Source of the DNA: Shinella zoogloeoides
Lineage (GTDB): Bacteria > Pseudomonadota > Alphaproteobacteria > Rhizobiales > Rhizobiaceae
Length of the DNA: 64,000 bases
Direction of reading: 5' to 3'
NCBI RefSeq assembly: GCF_033705735.1
Contig: NZ_CP131131.1
Location: 1-64,000, forward strand
This document shows positions 51,837-61,472 of the stretch, piece by piece (the first letter of the stretch is position 1; every line of letters starts with the position of its first letter). A program made the translations under genes and the position numbers. A model generated the notes under the pieces. That model did no database searches. It was not told the origin of the DNA and saw nothing but the letters and a program-made list of their open reading frames with translations.

Positions 51837-53933
51837 ATGACGGGCCAGCCCCGCCTTCTCGAAAACCGTTGGGACGACGCCTATGCCGCGAGGCTCGACG
51901 AGCCCGGCAAGCTGCTCTACCGCTCCAATCTCCTCGGCGCCGACAAGCGCATCACCAACTATGGCGGCGGGAATACCTCGGCCAAGGTGGAGGAAACCGA
52001 TCCGCTGACGGGCGAAAAGGTCCGCGTTCTGTGGGTGAAGGGCTCCGGCGGCGACGTCGGCACGATCAAGCTCGACGGTTTCGCCACGCTCTACATGGAG
52101 AAGCTGGAAGCGCTGAAGGGCATCTACAGGGGCGTCGAGGACGAGGACCGCATGGTCGGCTTCCTGCCGCACTGCACCTTCAACCTCAACCCGCGCGCCG
52201 CCTCCATCGATACGCCCCTGCACGGCTTCGTGCCCCATGTGCATGTCGACCACATGCACCCGGACGCGATCATCGCCATCGCCGCCGCGAAGAATTCGAA
52301 GGCGCTGACGGCGCAGATCTTCGGCGAGGAGATCGGCTGGCTGCCCTGGCGCCGCCCCGGCTTCCAGCTCGGCCTCGACCTCGAAGCCTTCGTCAAGGCG
52401 AATCCCAAGGCCAAGGGCGTCGTGCTCGAAAGCCACGGGCTCTTCACCTGGGCGGACGACGCTAGGGATTGCTACCTGCTGACGCTCGACATCATCAACC
52501 GGGCGATCGAATGGTTCGGCAGGGAGACGGAAGGCAAGACGATCTTCGGCGGCGCCGTCGCCAAGAGCCTCGATGAAGCCGGGCGCCGTGCCGTCGCTGC
52601 GAAGCTCATGCCGGAAATCCGCGGCCGCATCGGCAAGGGCGAGCGCAAGCTCGGCCATTTCGACGACCAGGCCGCCGTACTGGAATTCGTCAATTCGAAG
52701 GACCTGAAGCCGCTTGGCGCGCTCGGCACTTCCTGCCCGGACCATTTCCTGCGCACTAAGATCCGCCCGCTGATCGTCGATTTCGATCCGGCAAAGCCCG
52801 ACGTGGATGCCGTGATCGCCGGCCTCGACAAGGCGCTGGAAGATTACCGCGCCGACTACACGCGCTACTATGAAGCCTGCAAGCGCGGCAATTCACCGGC
52901 CATGCGCGATCCGAACCCGGTCATTTTCCTCGTTCCCGGTGTCGGCATGCTCTCCTTCGCCAAGGACAAGGCGACGGCGCGCATCGCCGGTGAGTTCTAT
53001 GTCAACGCCATCAACGTGATGCGCGGCGCCTCCACGGTTTCCGAATATCAGGGACTGCCCGAGCAGGAGGCCTTCGACATCGAATATTGGCTGCTGGAGG
53101 AGGCAAAGCTCCAGCGCATGCCGAAGCCGAAGAGCCTTGCCGGCCGTGTCGCCTTCGTGACGGGCGGCGCCGGCGGCATCGGCCGCGCGACGGCAGAACG
53201 GCTGGCGGGCGAGGGCGCCTGCGTGGTGCTGGCCGATATCGATGGCAATGCGCTGGCGGAAGTCGGTGCGGATTTCGCGAAGAAGTATAGCGGCGATGTC
53301 GTGCGCACCGTCACGCTCAACGTGACGGACGAGGCGGGCGTCATTTCTTCCTTCGCGGAGGCCTGCGTCGAATTCGGCGGCGTCGATATCCTCGTCTCCA
53401 ATGCGGGCATCGCCTCTTCCGCGCCCGTCGAAAGCACGGAGCTTTCGATGTGGAACAAGAATATCGATATTCTCGCGACCGGCTATTTCCTTGTCTCCCG
53501 CGAGGCGTTCCGCCTGTTCCGCCGCCAGAATATCGGCGGCAACGTGGTCTTCGTCGCCTCCAAGAACGGCCTTGCCTCCTCGCCCAACGCCTCGGCCTAT
53601 TGCACGGCCAAGGCCGCCGAGATCCATCTTGCGCGCTGCCTTGCGCTGGAAGGCGCGGAAGCGGGCATCCGCGTCAACACGGTCAATCCGGACGCGGTGC
53701 TGCGCGGCTCGAAGATCTGGGGCGGCGAGTGGCGCGAACAGCGCGCCGCCTCCTCGAAGATCGAGGTGAGCGAGCTGGAGGAGCATTACCGCAAGCGCTC
53801 GATGCTCAAGCTCAACGTCTTCCCGGAGGACATCGCCGAGGCGATCTATTTCCTCGCATCGGACCTTTCGGCAAAGTCGACGGGCAACATCATCAACGTG
53901 GATGCCGGCAACGCGCAGAGTTTCCCGCGCTAG
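51837..53933 (+). CDS. rhaD: Bifunctional rhamnulose-1-phosphate aldolase / lactaldehyde dehydrogenase-type protein RhaD
   Basis: The 698-residue fusion has an N-terminal class II aldolase domain (about 1-400), with the zinc-ligand region PHVHVDHMHPDAI and SHGLFTW. A C-terminal SDR domain (from about 430) has TGGAGGIGRATAERL and YCTAKAAE. In rhizobia it splits rhamnulose 1-phosphate into dihydroxyacetone phosphate and lactaldehyde, and the SDR half probably handles lactaldehyde. The start at 51837 follows GGGAGGATGTC; an in-frame ATG at 51744 is unlikely because it lies in the promoter. It precedes rhaI by 24 bases. Confidence 0.94.
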   Translation: MTGQPRLLENRWDDAYAARLDEPGKLLYRSNLLGADKRITNYGGGNTSAKVEETDPLTGEKVRVLWVKGSGGDVGTIKLDGFATLYMEKLEALKGIYRGVEDEDRMVGFLPHCTFNLNPRAASIDTPLHGFVPHVHVDHMHPDAIIAIAAAKNSKALTAQIFGEEIGWLPWRRPGFQLGLDLEAFVKANPKAKGVVLESHGLFTWADDARDCYLLTLDIINRAIEWFGRETEGKTIFGGAVAKSLDEAGRRAVAAKLMPEIRGRIGKGERKLGHFDDQAAVLEFVNSKDLKPLGALGTSCPDHFLRTKIRPLIVDFDPAKPDVDAVIAGLDKALEDYRADYTRYYEACKRGNSPAMRDPNPVIFLVPGVGMLSFAKDKATARIAGEFYVNAINVMRGASTVSEYQGLPEQEAFDIEYWLLEEAKLQRMPKPKSLAGRVAFVTGGAGGIGRATAERLAGEGACVVLADIDGNALAEVGADFAKKYSGDVVRTVTLNVTDEAGVISSFAEACVEFGGVDILVSNAGIASSAPVESTELSMWNKNIDILATGYFLVSREAFRLFRRQNIGGNVVFVASKNGLASSPNASAYCTAKAAEIHLARCLALEGAEAGIRVNTVNPDAVLRGSKIWGGEWREQRAASSKIEVSELEEHYRKRSMLKLNVFPEDIAEAIYFLASDLSAKSTGNIINVDAGNAQSFPR

Positions 53934-53957
53934 TCCGCGTGGATCAGGGAGGATGGA

Positions 53958-55250
53958 ATGGCTGAATTCAGGATCGCGCAGGATGTCGTCGCGCGGGAAA
54001 ACGACAGGCGCGCCTCGGCGCTGAAGGAAGACTACGAGGCGCTCGGTGCGAACCTCGCCCGCCGTGGCATCGACATCGAGGCCGTCACGGCCAAGGTCGA
54101 AAAGTTCTTCGTCGCCGTCCCCTCCTGGGGCGTCGGCACGGGCGGCACGCGCTTTGCGCGCTTTCCCGGCACCGGCGAGCCGCGCGGCATCTTCGACAAA
54201 CTGGACGACTGCGCCGTCATCCAGCAGCTGACGCGCGCCACGCCCAATGTCTCGCTGCATATCCCGTGGGACAAGGCCGATCCGAAGGAACTGAAGGCGA
54301 AGGGCGATGCGCTCGGCCTCGGCTTCGACGCCATGAACTCCAACACCTTCTCCGATGCGCCCGGCCAGAAACATTCCTACAAATTCGGTTCGCTCAGCCA
54401 CACTGACGCGGCGACACGCGCCCAGGCGGTCGAGCACAATCTGGAATGCATCGCGATCGGCAAGGCCATCGGCTCCAAGGCGCTGACGGTCTGGATCGGT
54501 GACGGCTCCAACTTCCCCGGCCAGAGCAATTTCACCAAGGCGTTCGAGCGCTACCTTGCCGCTATGGCGGAGATCTACAAGGGCCTGCCGGATGACTGGA
54601 AGCTCTTCTCCGAGCACAAGATGTACGAGCCGGCTTTCTATTCGACGGTCGTGCAGGACTGGGGCACCAATTACCTGATCGCCCAGACGCTCGGCCCCAA
54701 GGCCCAGTGCCTCGTCGACCTCGGCCATCACGCGCCGAACACCAATATCGAGATGGTCGTCGCCCGGCTCATCCAGTTCGGCAAGCTCGGCGGCTTCCAC
54801 TTCAACGATTCCAAATATGGCGACGACGACCTCGATGCCGGCGCCATCGAGCCTTACCGGCTCTTCCTCGTCTTCAACGAGCTGGTGGATGCGGAAGCGC
54901 GCGGCGTGGAAGGCTTCCATCCTGCCCACATGATCGACCAGTCGCACAACGTCACCGACCCGATCGAGAGCCTGATCAACAGCGCGAACGAAATCCGCCG
55001 CGCCTACGCGCAGGCCCTCCTCGTCGACCGCACGGCGCTTTCCGGCTACCAGGAGGACAACGACGCCCTGATGGCGACGGAGACGCTCAAGCGCGCCTAC
55101 CGCACCGACGTGGAGCCGATCCTCGCCGAGGCCCGCCGCCGCACGGGCGGCGCCGTCGACCCCGTCGCGACCTATCGGGCCAGCGGCTATCGCGCCAAGG
55201 TGGCCGCCGAGCGCCCCGCTTCCGTCGCAGGCGGTGGCGGCATCATCTGA
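53958..55250 (+). CDS. rhaI: L-rhamnose isomerase RhaI
   Basis: The 430-residue TIM-barrel isomerase is of the bacterial RhaI type found in rhizobia and Pseudomonas. Metal- and sugar-binding residues occur in SEHKMYEPAFYSTVVQDWG (about 217-235), DLGHHAPNTNIEMVVARL (about 254-271) and KLGGFHFNDSKYGDDDLDAG (about 276-295). It converts L-rhamnose to L-rhamnulose, which feeds RhaK and RhaD. A GGGAGGATGGA ribosome site precedes the ATG. A strong terminator follows the stop codon. Confidence 0.96.
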   Translation: MAEFRIAQDVVARENDRRASALKEDYEALGANLARRGIDIEAVTAKVEKFFVAVPSWGVGTGGTRFARFPGTGEPRGIFDKLDDCAVIQQLTRATPNVSLHIPWDKADPKELKAKGDALGLGFDAMNSNTFSDAPGQKHSYKFGSLSHTDAATRAQAVEHNLECIAIGKAIGSKALTVWIGDGSNFPGQSNFTKAFERYLAAMAEIYKGLPDDWKLFSEHKMYEPAFYSTVVQDWGTNYLIAQTLGPKAQCLVDLGHHAPNTNIEMVVARLIQFGKLGGFHFNDSKYGDDDLDAGAIEPYRLFLVFNELVDAEARGVEGFHPAHMIDQSHNVTDPIESLINSANEIRRAYAQALLVDRTALSGYQEDNDALMATETLKRAYRTDVEPILAEARRRTGGAVDPVATYRASGYRAKVAAERPASVAGGGGII

Positions 55251-55279
55251 GGTCTGCAAGCTTCCTTCCGTCCTCTCGA

Positions 55280-55312
55280 CCCCGGCGAATGTGACTTTCG
55301 CCGGGGCTTTTT
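55280..55312 (+). terminator. Rho-independent terminator of rhaDI
   Basis: CCCCGGCGAA pairs with TTCGCCGGGG (10-bp stem, 7-base loop) followed by CTTTTT. Confidence 0.88.
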
Positions 55313-55415
55313 ACGCGAAGCGTTCCGTCGTCCGTACGCTTTCGCACAAAGCCGTGAGGGCCCGGAACTTCCGGGGCTGTTGCGTGTTCGATTCCTGCCG
55401 TGAAGGGAGGGCGAA

Positions 55416-55625
55416 ATGAACGAACAGACCGATATCCAATTGCATTTCGACGTTCTCAGTTGCCGTGCGCTGGTGTGCTGCGAGGGCAAGGACTATGTGC
55501 TGCCGGATGCCTATCCGACCCGCGAGGCGGCCGAGGCGGCGGCGAAGAAATTCGCTTGGGAAAAGCTTGGCGCGCAGAAGCGTCGCGGCCGCAAGCCTTC
55601 CGACCTTGCCATCTGGCTGCGGTAG
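55416..55625 (+). CDS. Small hypothetical protein
   Basis: The 69-residue product starts after a strong GAAGGGAGGG ribosome site. It has an acidic and hydrophobic N-terminal half with two adjacent Cys residues (LVCCEGKDYVLPDAY, about 20-34), a helical stretch REAAEAAAKKFAWEKL and a basic patch QKRRGRKPSD (about 54-63) near the end. I do not recognise the family. The basic patch with GRKP resembles an AT-hook-like motif, but this is only a visual likeness. It lies alone between the rhaDI terminator and the GreA-type gene. Confidence 0.6.
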   Translation: MNEQTDIQLHFDVLSCRALVCCEGKDYVLPDAYPTREAAEAAAKKFAWEKLGAQKRRGRKPSDLAIWLR

Positions 55626-55723
55626 CTTTCGCGCGCGAATGTCCGTAAGGATAGGCTTTTGAGCAATGCCGGCCGCCAGACCATTGGGCGGCGTGGATTG
55701 CGTGGTCATAACGGAGTTCGCGC

Positions 55724-56206
55724 GTGAGCGTTGCATTCGTCAAGGAAGAGAGCGCGGAGACAGCGGCGGAAACGCAGCTGCCGGACCGCCCCGTTTCTCC
55801 GCATCCCAATCTCGTGACGGAGACGGGCCTGAAGGCGCTCGAGAGCCAGCTTCAGGAGGCCAGGGAGGCCTATGAGGCCGCCAACGCGATCGAGGACATC
55901 AATGAGCGCCGCCGCCAGCTGGCCGGCCCCGTTCGGGACCTTCGCTACCTCTCCGAGCGGCTGCGCACCGCCCAGCTCGTTCCGGCTCCCGCGACGAACG
56001 ACGCCGTCGCCTTCGGCAGCACCGTCACCTTCAACCGGGACGACGGCCGCGTGCAGACCTACCGCATCGTCGGCGAGGACGAGGCCGATCCCAAGGCAGG
56101 GTCGATCTCCTATGTCTCCCCCGTCGCGCGCCTCCTCATGGGCAAGGCGGTCGGCGATGTGGTGACGATGGGCGGGCAGGAACTGGAGATCGAGAAGATC
56201 GCCTGA
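55724..56206 (+). CDS. GreA/GreB-type transcription elongation factor
   Basis: The 160-residue protein has an N-terminal coiled-coil region (about 30-80, ESQLQEAREAYEAANAIEDI) and the C-terminal FKBP-like domain (about 90-160) with FGSTVTFN, YRIVGEDEADPKAGSISYVS and SPVARLLMGKAVGD, the GreA signature. It would rescue backtracked RNA polymerase by stimulating transcript cleavage. The N-terminus carries about 25 extra residues compared with GreA. The coiled-coil tip IEDINERRR has the acidic residues expected for cleavage activity. It starts at GTG 55724 and ends before a terminator. It may be an additional, non-housekeeping member of the family. Confidence 0.88.
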   Translation: MSVAFVKEESAETAAETQLPDRPVSPHPNLVTETGLKALESQLQEAREAYEAANAIEDINERRRQLAGPVRDLRYLSERLRTAQLVPAPATNDAVAFGSTVTFNRDDGRVQTYRIVGEDEADPKAGSISYVSPVARLLMGKAVGDVVTMGGQELEIEKIA

Positions 56207-56226
56207 TTGGCGATAGCCGTCATGAG

Positions 56227-56257
56227 AAAGGCCGGCATTACGCCGGCCTTTCCGTTT
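56227..56257 (+). terminator. Terminator after the GreA-type gene
   Basis: AAAGGCCGGC pairs with GCCGGCCTTT (10-bp stem, 5-base loop), followed by CCGTTTT. It lies between convergent genes and may serve both. Confidence 0.8.
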
Positions 56258-56298
56258 TGGCAGCCTTGCCCATGCCGTCCACGGCATGGGCATCGAGC

Positions 56299-57537
56299 TT
56301 AGAAGCTGACGGCGCGGTCGCCGTCCTCGTCCTGGATGCGGGTCGGCAGGCCGATCCGGTTCAGGAGGTTGATGAAGGGCTTCGGCGGCAGTTCTTCCAC
56401 ATTCGCCATCTTCTTCACGTCCCACTCGCCGGTGGCGACGAGCATCGCGGCGGCGACCGGCGGAACGCCGGCGGTGTAGGAGATGCCCTGCGAGCCGACT
56501 TCCTCATAGGCTTCCTTGTGGTTGGCCACGTTGTAGATGAAGACGGTCTTTTCCTTGCCGTCCTTCAGGCCCTTCACGTAGTCGCCGATGCAGGTCTTGC
56601 CCTCGTAGCCGGGGGCGAGCGATGCCGGATCGGGCAGCACGGCTTTGACGACCTTGAGCGGCACGACTTCCTGGCCTTCGGCCGTCTTGACCGGCTGCTC
56701 GGAGAGCAGGCCGAGGTTCTTCAGCACGGTGAAGACGTTGATGTAGTGATCGCCGAAGCCCATCCAGAAGCGCACATTCGCGCCGTCCATGTTCTTGGCG
56801 AGCGAATGCACCTCGTCGTGGCCGCACAGATAGGCGCGGCGCGTTCCGACGACCGGCAGGTCGTAGTCCTTGCCGATCTCGAACATCTTGTTGGTCTGCC
56901 ACTGGCCGTTCTGCCAGGAATAGACGACGCCGGTGAATTCGCGGAAGTTGATTTCCGGGTCGAAGTTCGTGGCGAAGTACTTGCCGTGGCTGCCGGCATT
57001 GATGTCGACGATGTCGACATCCGTCACCTTGTCGAGATATTCGTCCTTGGCGAGCTTGGCATAGGCGTTGACGACGCCCGGGTCGAAGCCGGCGCCGAGA
57101 ATGGCGGTGATGCCCTTCTCCTCGCATTCGGCGGCGCGCTTCCACTCGTAGTTACCGTACCACGGCGGGGTCTCGCAGATCTTGCCCGGCTCTTCGTGGA
57201 TCGCGGTGTCGATATAGGCGACGCCCGTATCCATGCAGGCGCGCAGCACCGACATGTTGAGGAAGGCGGTGCCGACATTGATGACGATCTCGGACTTCGT
57301 CGACGTGATGAGCGCCTTGGTGGCCTCGATGTCGAGCGCGTCGAGGGCGTGACCTTCGAGCACGCCCGGCTGCTTCATCGCCTTCTTCTCATGAACGGAC
57401 GCGATGATCTTGTCGCACTTCGCCTTGGTGCGCGAAGCGATGTGGATGTCGCCGAGCACGTCGTTGTTCTGGGCGCACTTATGCGCAACGACCTGTGCAA
57501 CGCCGCCGGCGCCGATGATGAGCACGTTCTTCTTCAT
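56299..57537 (-). CDS. Carboxynorspermidine dehydrogenase-like (saccharopine dehydrogenase family)
   Basis: The 412-residue enzyme of the saccharopine dehydrogenase family has an N-terminal Rossmann motif VLIIGAGGVAQVVAHKCAQN (about 5-24). GAGFDPGVVNAYAKLA (about 158-173) and YVKGLKDGKEKTVFIYNVAN are further family features. Together with the carboxynorspermidine decarboxylase encoded just upstream it forms the alternative aspartate-semialdehyde-dependent route to spermidine or related polyamines. The start at 57537 (MKKNVLIIGA) is preceded by AGGAGCTATTCC. It follows the nspC gene by 37 bases on the same strand. Confidence 0.92.
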   Translation of the reverse strand: MKKNVLIIGAGGVAQVVAHKCAQNNDVLGDIHIASRTKAKCDKIIASVHEKKAMKQPGVLEGHALDALDIEATKALITSTKSEIVINVGTAFLNMSVLRACMDTGVAYIDTAIHEEPGKICETPPWYGNYEWKRAAECEEKGITAILGAGFDPGVVNAYAKLAKDEYLDKVTDVDIVDINAGSHGKYFATNFDPEINFREFTGVVYSWQNGQWQTNKMFEIGKDYDLPVVGTRRAYLCGHDEVHSLAKNMDGANVRFWMGFGDHYINVFTVLKNLGLLSEQPVKTAEGQEVVPLKVVKAVLPDPASLAPGYEGKTCIGDYVKGLKDGKEKTVFIYNVANHKEAYEEVGSQGISYTAGVPPVAAAMLVATGEWDVKKMANVEELPPKPFINLLNRIGLPTRIQDEDGDRAVSF

Positions 57538-57574
57538 TTCCCGGAATAGCTCCTTCTGGGGTTGATGAGGGGGA

Positions 57575-58675
57575 TTAGGAAAGGCTTGTTTCGTAGTCCG
57601 CGTAATCGAATTCGCGGACGGTGCGGATGCTGCCATCGAGTTCACGGATGGCGATCGCCGGCATTTTCACGCCGTTGAACCAGTTCTTCTTGACCATAGT
57701 GTAGCCGGCGGCGTCCTGGACAGAAATGCGGTCGCCGACCTTCAGTTCCTGCTCGAAATTGAACTCGCCGAAGATGTCACCGGCAAGGCAGGACTTGCCG
57801 CAGACCATATAGCGGTGCGGCCCGGTGTTCGGGGAAAGCTTGGCGCTCTCGCGGTAGATCAGCAGGTCCAGCATGTGCGCCTCGATGGATGAGTCCACGA
57901 TGGCGAGGTCCTTGCCGTTGTTGAGCGTGTCGAGCACGGTCACTTCAAGCGAAGTGGACTTGGTGATCGAAGCTTCGCCCGGCTCCAGATAGACCTGCAC
58001 GCCGTATTCGCCGGCAAAGCGCTTCAGCCGCTCGGCGAATTTTTCCAGCGGGTAGTCCGCGCCGGTGAAGTGGATGCCGCCACCGAGGCTCACCCATTCC
58101 GCCTTCTTCAGGAGGGGCGCGAACTTCTCCTCGATGGTGCCGAGCATGCGGTCGAAGAGGTCGAAATCGCCGTTCTCGCAGTTGTTGTGGATCATGAAGC
58201 CCGAGACGCGGTCCATGACCGGTTCGACCTTCTTCACATCCCATTCGCCGAGGCGCGAGAAGGGGCGGGCGGGGTCGGCAAGGTCGAAGCTCGACGAGGA
58301 GATGCCCGGATTGAGGCGCAGGCCACGGACGATGCCGGAAGCCTTGTCCGAGAAGCGGTCGAGCTGACTGACAGAGTTGAAGATGATCTTGTCGGCGTGG
58401 CTGATGACCTCGTCGATCTCGTAATCGGCATAGGCGACGGAATAGGCGTGCGTTTCCTTGCCGAAGCGCTCGTGGCCGAGGCGCACCTCGTTCAGCGACG
58501 AGGAGGTGGTGCCGTCCATGTAGTCCCGCATGAAATCGAAGACCGACCAGGTGGCGAAGCACTTCAGCGCCAGCAGCGCCTTGGCGCCGGAAATCTCGCG
58601 CAGCAGTGCGATCTTTTCCATGTTGGCGAGAAGCTTCGACTTGTCGATCAGATAGTAGGGCGTGTTCAGGGACAT
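57575..58675 (-). CDS. nspC: Carboxynorspermidine/carboxyspermidine decarboxylase
   Basis: The 366-residue PLP enzyme of the alanine-racemase fold has the PLP Lys38 in LLALKCFATW. EWVSLGGGIHFTGADYP (about 191-207) binds the cofactor phosphate. The C-terminal YMVCGKSCLAGDIFGEF (about 284-300) supplies the active-site Cys. It removes CO2 from carboxyspermidine or carboxynorspermidine made by the dehydrogenase encoded downstream. It has the usual length. It is first in a two-gene unit, preceded by a GGAGGACC-like ribosome site near 58680 and a long leader. Confidence 0.94.
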   Translation of the reverse strand: MSLNTPYYLIDKSKLLANMEKIALLREISGAKALLALKCFATWSVFDFMRDYMDGTTSSSLNEVRLGHERFGKETHAYSVAYADYEIDEVISHADKIIFNSVSQLDRFSDKASGIVRGLRLNPGISSSSFDLADPARPFSRLGEWDVKKVEPVMDRVSGFMIHNNCENGDFDLFDRMLGTIEEKFAPLLKKAEWVSLGGGIHFTGADYPLEKFAERLKRFAGEYGVQVYLEPGEASITKSTSLEVTVLDTLNNGKDLAIVDSSIEAHMLDLLIYRESAKLSPNTGPHRYMVCGKSCLAGDIFGEFNFEQELKVGDRISVQDAAGYTMVKKNWFNGVKMPAIAIRELDGSIRTVREFDYADYETSLS

Positions 58676-59201
58676 GGAGGACCTGTCTTCTTGCTGTGGA
58701 TCGCGCGCCGGCAGCGCCGGAACGCGAGGAATCGCGGCAGAAGAGGCGTCAGCCTCCCGCTCCGCGTGGGCTCAGGAAAGGAACCGTCTGTTACGGTATC
58801 GTCGTCCGGACACGGCGATGTGACAGCGCCCTGGCGCTGTTCGCACGGTCAAGGTATCGGGTGAAATGGAGGACGGGCAGGCGCGGTGTCTTCGCCGGCC
58901 GCACGGAGGCGTCGGGCGTAACGGCGTCTAAGCCAGACCGTGCCGCGATGGCACGCATCGTAAAGCGTTCTTCCGTTCGGGGGGCATCTACCGAGCCCAT
59001 CCCCGATTGGAAGAGGGCGTCGCAAGACATGGCGTCCTCCCCAACCAGCAGATGAAACCTGCAATAAGTGGGCGCTCTCTAGCACAGGCCGGCCGCAGAA
59101 TTCAATGCGGTACTTTGGCCGATTTTTTTCGAAATCGGTACTTGCACCTCTAGTCGCTAGAGGTCGTAGAACATCCTCAACAGACTGAAGAGGATTATGC
59201 G
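58676..59201. other. Divergent gap between nspC and the metal ATPase gene
   Basis: 526 bases with no convincing gene; a minus-strand open frame at 58791-59030 shows no recognisable features. The nspC side forms a long leader of unknown function. The ATPase side holds an inverted repeat CCGATTT/AAATCGG (59119-59138) and the MerR-type promoter (listed separately). Confidence 0.5.
59142..59172 (+). promoter_or_regulatory. MerR-type promoter/operator of the heavy-metal ATPase gene
   Basis: A -35 box TTGCAC (59142-59147) and a -10 box TAGAAC (59167-59172) are separated by 19 bases, the stretched spacing typical of MerR-controlled promoters. The spacer holds the perfect palindrome ACCTCTAGTCGCTAGAGGT (59146-59164). 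The MerR-family gene at 62135-62551 is the likely activator. Confidence 0.88.
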
Positions 59202-61472
59202 ATGTCGGATGTGAAAGAGACGCGTTTCCGGGTGGAGGGCATGGATTGCGCCTCCTGCGCCAGCAAGATCGATACGGCCGTGCGCCGCATGCCGGGGGTC
59301 GCGGACGTTTCCGTTTCCGTCACAGCCGGGACGATGCGCGTGCAGCACGACGTGACGAGTGACCTGGAGGCGATCCGCCGCAAGGTCTCCGGCCTCGGCT
59401 ATACGGTGACGCCGGGCGCGGCAGTGGCAGCGGAAAAGCCGGCGGGCAAGCATGTGCACGGCCCCGGCTGCAATCATGGGCACGATCACGACCATGCACA
59501 TGATCACGACCACCACGACCATGATCACGCCGGCCACGACCACGACGCCAAGCCGAAAGCAGCCGCCATCGAAGGGCTGCATGGGCACGACCACGGCCCA
59601 TCGGAAGGCCCGTGGTGGAAAGGCAAGAAGGGCCGCCTCACCATTCTCGCCGGCGCATCGCTGGTCGTCGCCTACGGTATCGGCCATCTCTTCCCGGCGA
59701 TCGAGACCTATGCCTTCATCATCGCGATGTTCGTCGGTCTCGTGCCGATCGCCCGCCGCGCCATCATGGCGGTGCTCGCCGGCACGCCCTTCTCCATCGA
59801 GATGCTGATGACCATTGCCGCCGTCGGCGCCGTCATCATCAACGCCACGGAGGAAGCGGCCGCCGTCGTCTTCCTGTTCCTCGTCGGCGAACTGCTGGAG
59901 GGCGTTGCCGCCGGCAAGGCGCGCGACAGCATCCGCTCGCTCTCCGCCCTCGTGCCCAAGACCGCGCTTCTGGAAGAAGGGGAGGGCCGCACGAAGGAAG
60001 TGCCGGCCGAGCAGCTTGCCGTCGGTGCCGTTATCCTCGTGCGTCCGGGCGACCGCATTTCCGCCGACGGCACGATCATCGAGGGCGAAAGCGCCATCGA
60101 CGAAGCGCCCGTCACCGGCGAAAGCACGCCCGTGCGCAAGGAAGTCGGCGACACGGTCTTCGCCGGTACGGTCAACGGCGATGCCGCCCTGCGCATCCGC
60201 GTCACCGCCGCCGCATCCGACAACACCATCGCCCGCGTCATCAAGCTGGTCGAGGAAGCGCAGGAATCGAAGGCCCCCACCGAGCGCTTCATCGACCGCT
60301 TCTCCAAATATTACACGCCCGGCGTGGTCGTCGTCGCCGCGCTCGTCGCGGTCATCCCGCCGCTCTTCTTCGGCGGCATCTGGAGCGAATGGGTCTACAA
60401 GGGCCTTGCCGTCCTGCTGATCGGCTGCCCCTGCGCGCTGGTCATCTCCACGCCTGCCGCCATCGCCGCCGCGCTTTCGGCCGGCGCGCGGCGCGGCCTG
60501 CTCATGAAGGGCGGCGCGGTGCTGGAAGGCCTCGGCAAGCTCACCGCCATCGCCTTCGACAAGACCGGCACTTTGACCGAGGGCAAGCCTGTCGTCACCG
60601 ACATCGTCGCCTTCTCCCAGCCGGCGGCTGAGGTCCTGCGCCTCGCCGCCGCGCTGGAGGTCGGCTCCAGCCATCCGCTGGCCCTCGCCATTCTCGGCAA
60701 GGCTGCCGACGACGGCGTCGTTCCCCCGGTCGCCACCGGCTCCCGTGCGCTGGGCGGCAAGGGCGTCACCGCCACCGTCGAGGGCAAGGACATCTTCCTC
60801 GGCTCGCCCAAGGCTGCCGCCGATCGCGTCACGCTCTCGCCGGAGGTACAAGCCGCTACCACGGCGCTCAACGACGACGGCAAGACTGTCTCCATGCTGA
60901 TCGTCGACGGCGTTCTCGCCGGGGCCATCGCCATGCGCGACGAGCCGCGCGCCGATGCCGCCGCCGGCCTGAAGACCCTGCGCGACGCCGGTATCAAGAC
61001 GATCATGCTGACCGGCGACAATGCCCGCACGGCCAAAGCCGTCGGCGCCGAACTCGGTATCGAGGTCCGCGCCGAGCTGATGCCCGAGGACAAGCAGCGC
61101 ATCGTCGGCGAACTCCAGCGCGAAGGCTTCGTCGTCGGCAAGATCGGCGACGGCATCAACGACGCCCCGGCGCTCGCGGCCGCCAATATCGGCATCGCCA
61201 TGGGCGGCGGCACGGACGTGGCGCTGGAAACGGCGGATGCCGCCATCCTGCACGGCCGCGTCGGCGACGTCGCGCTGATGACGGATCTTTCCAGGCGCAC
61301 CATGCGCAACATCACGGAGAACATCGTCATCGCCCTCGGCCTCAAGGGTGTCTTCCTGGTCACCACCATCGTCGGCATCACCGGCCTCTGGCCGGCGATC
61401 CTCGCCGATACCGGCGCCACTGTGCTCGTCACGATGAACGCCCTGCGCCTCCTGAGGTCCATCAAGGGATGA
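59202..61472 (+). CDS. Heavy-metal-transporting P1B-type ATPase (Zn/Cd/Pb type)
   Basis: This is a 756-residue P1B-ATPase. The N-terminal HMA domain has Cys16 and Cys19 (GMDCASC). A long His/Asp-rich linker (about 84-131) follows, with over 20 His residues, probably a metal-binding buffer. The membrane part carries the CPC motif at 409-411 (IGCPCALVIS); the phosphorylation site DKTGT is at 453-457 and the hinge GDGINDAPAL is present. CPC with an HMA domain and a His-rich tail fits zinc, cadmium or lead export (ZntA/CadA group). A MerR-type promoter drives it. It overlaps the SCO gene by ATGA. Confidence 0.94.
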   Translation: MSDVKETRFRVEGMDCASCASKIDTAVRRMPGVADVSVSVTAGTMRVQHDVTSDLEAIRRKVSGLGYTVTPGAAVAAEKPAGKHVHGPGCNHGHDHDHAHDHDHHDHDHAGHDHDAKPKAAAIEGLHGHDHGPSEGPWWKGKKGRLTILAGASLVVAYGIGHLFPAIETYAFIIAMFVGLVPIARRAIMAVLAGTPFSIEMLMTIAAVGAVIINATEEAAAVVFLFLVGELLEGVAAGKARDSIRSLSALVPKTALLEEGEGRTKEVPAEQLAVGAVILVRPGDRISADGTIIEGESAIDEAPVTGESTPVRKEVGDTVFAGTVNGDAALRIRVTAAASDNTIARVIKLVEEAQESKAPTERFIDRFSKYYTPGVVVVAALVAVIPPLFFGGIWSEWVYKGLAVLLIGCPCALVISTPAAIAAALSAGARRGLLMKGGAVLEGLGKLTAIAFDKTGTLTEGKPVVTDIVAFSQPAAEVLRLAAALEVGSSHPLALAILGKAADDGVVPPVATGSRALGGKGVTATVEGKDIFLGSPKAAADRVTLSPEVQAATTALNDDGKTVSMLIVDGVLAGAIAMRDEPRADAAAGLKTLRDAGIKTIMLTGDNARTAKAVGAELGIEVRAELMPEDKQRIVGELQREGFVVGKIGDGINDAPALAAANIGIAMGGGTDVALETADAAILHGRVGDVALMTDLSRRTMRNITENIVIALGLKGVFLVTTIVGITGLWPAILADTGATVLVTMNALRLLRSIKG

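Noticed and set aside
52893..55259. Long minus-strand open frame opposite rhaD and rhaI
   Set aside because: Antisense shadow; rhaD and rhaI on the plus strand are unambiguous.
58791..59030. Minus-strand open frame upstream of nspC
   Set aside because: No recognisable features or ribosome site; could be leader sequence, so described only as a gap.
59470..59600. Short tandem-like repeats resembling a CRISPR or microsatellite
   Set aside because: They are in-frame His/Asp codons of the ATPase linker, with no regular spacer structure.
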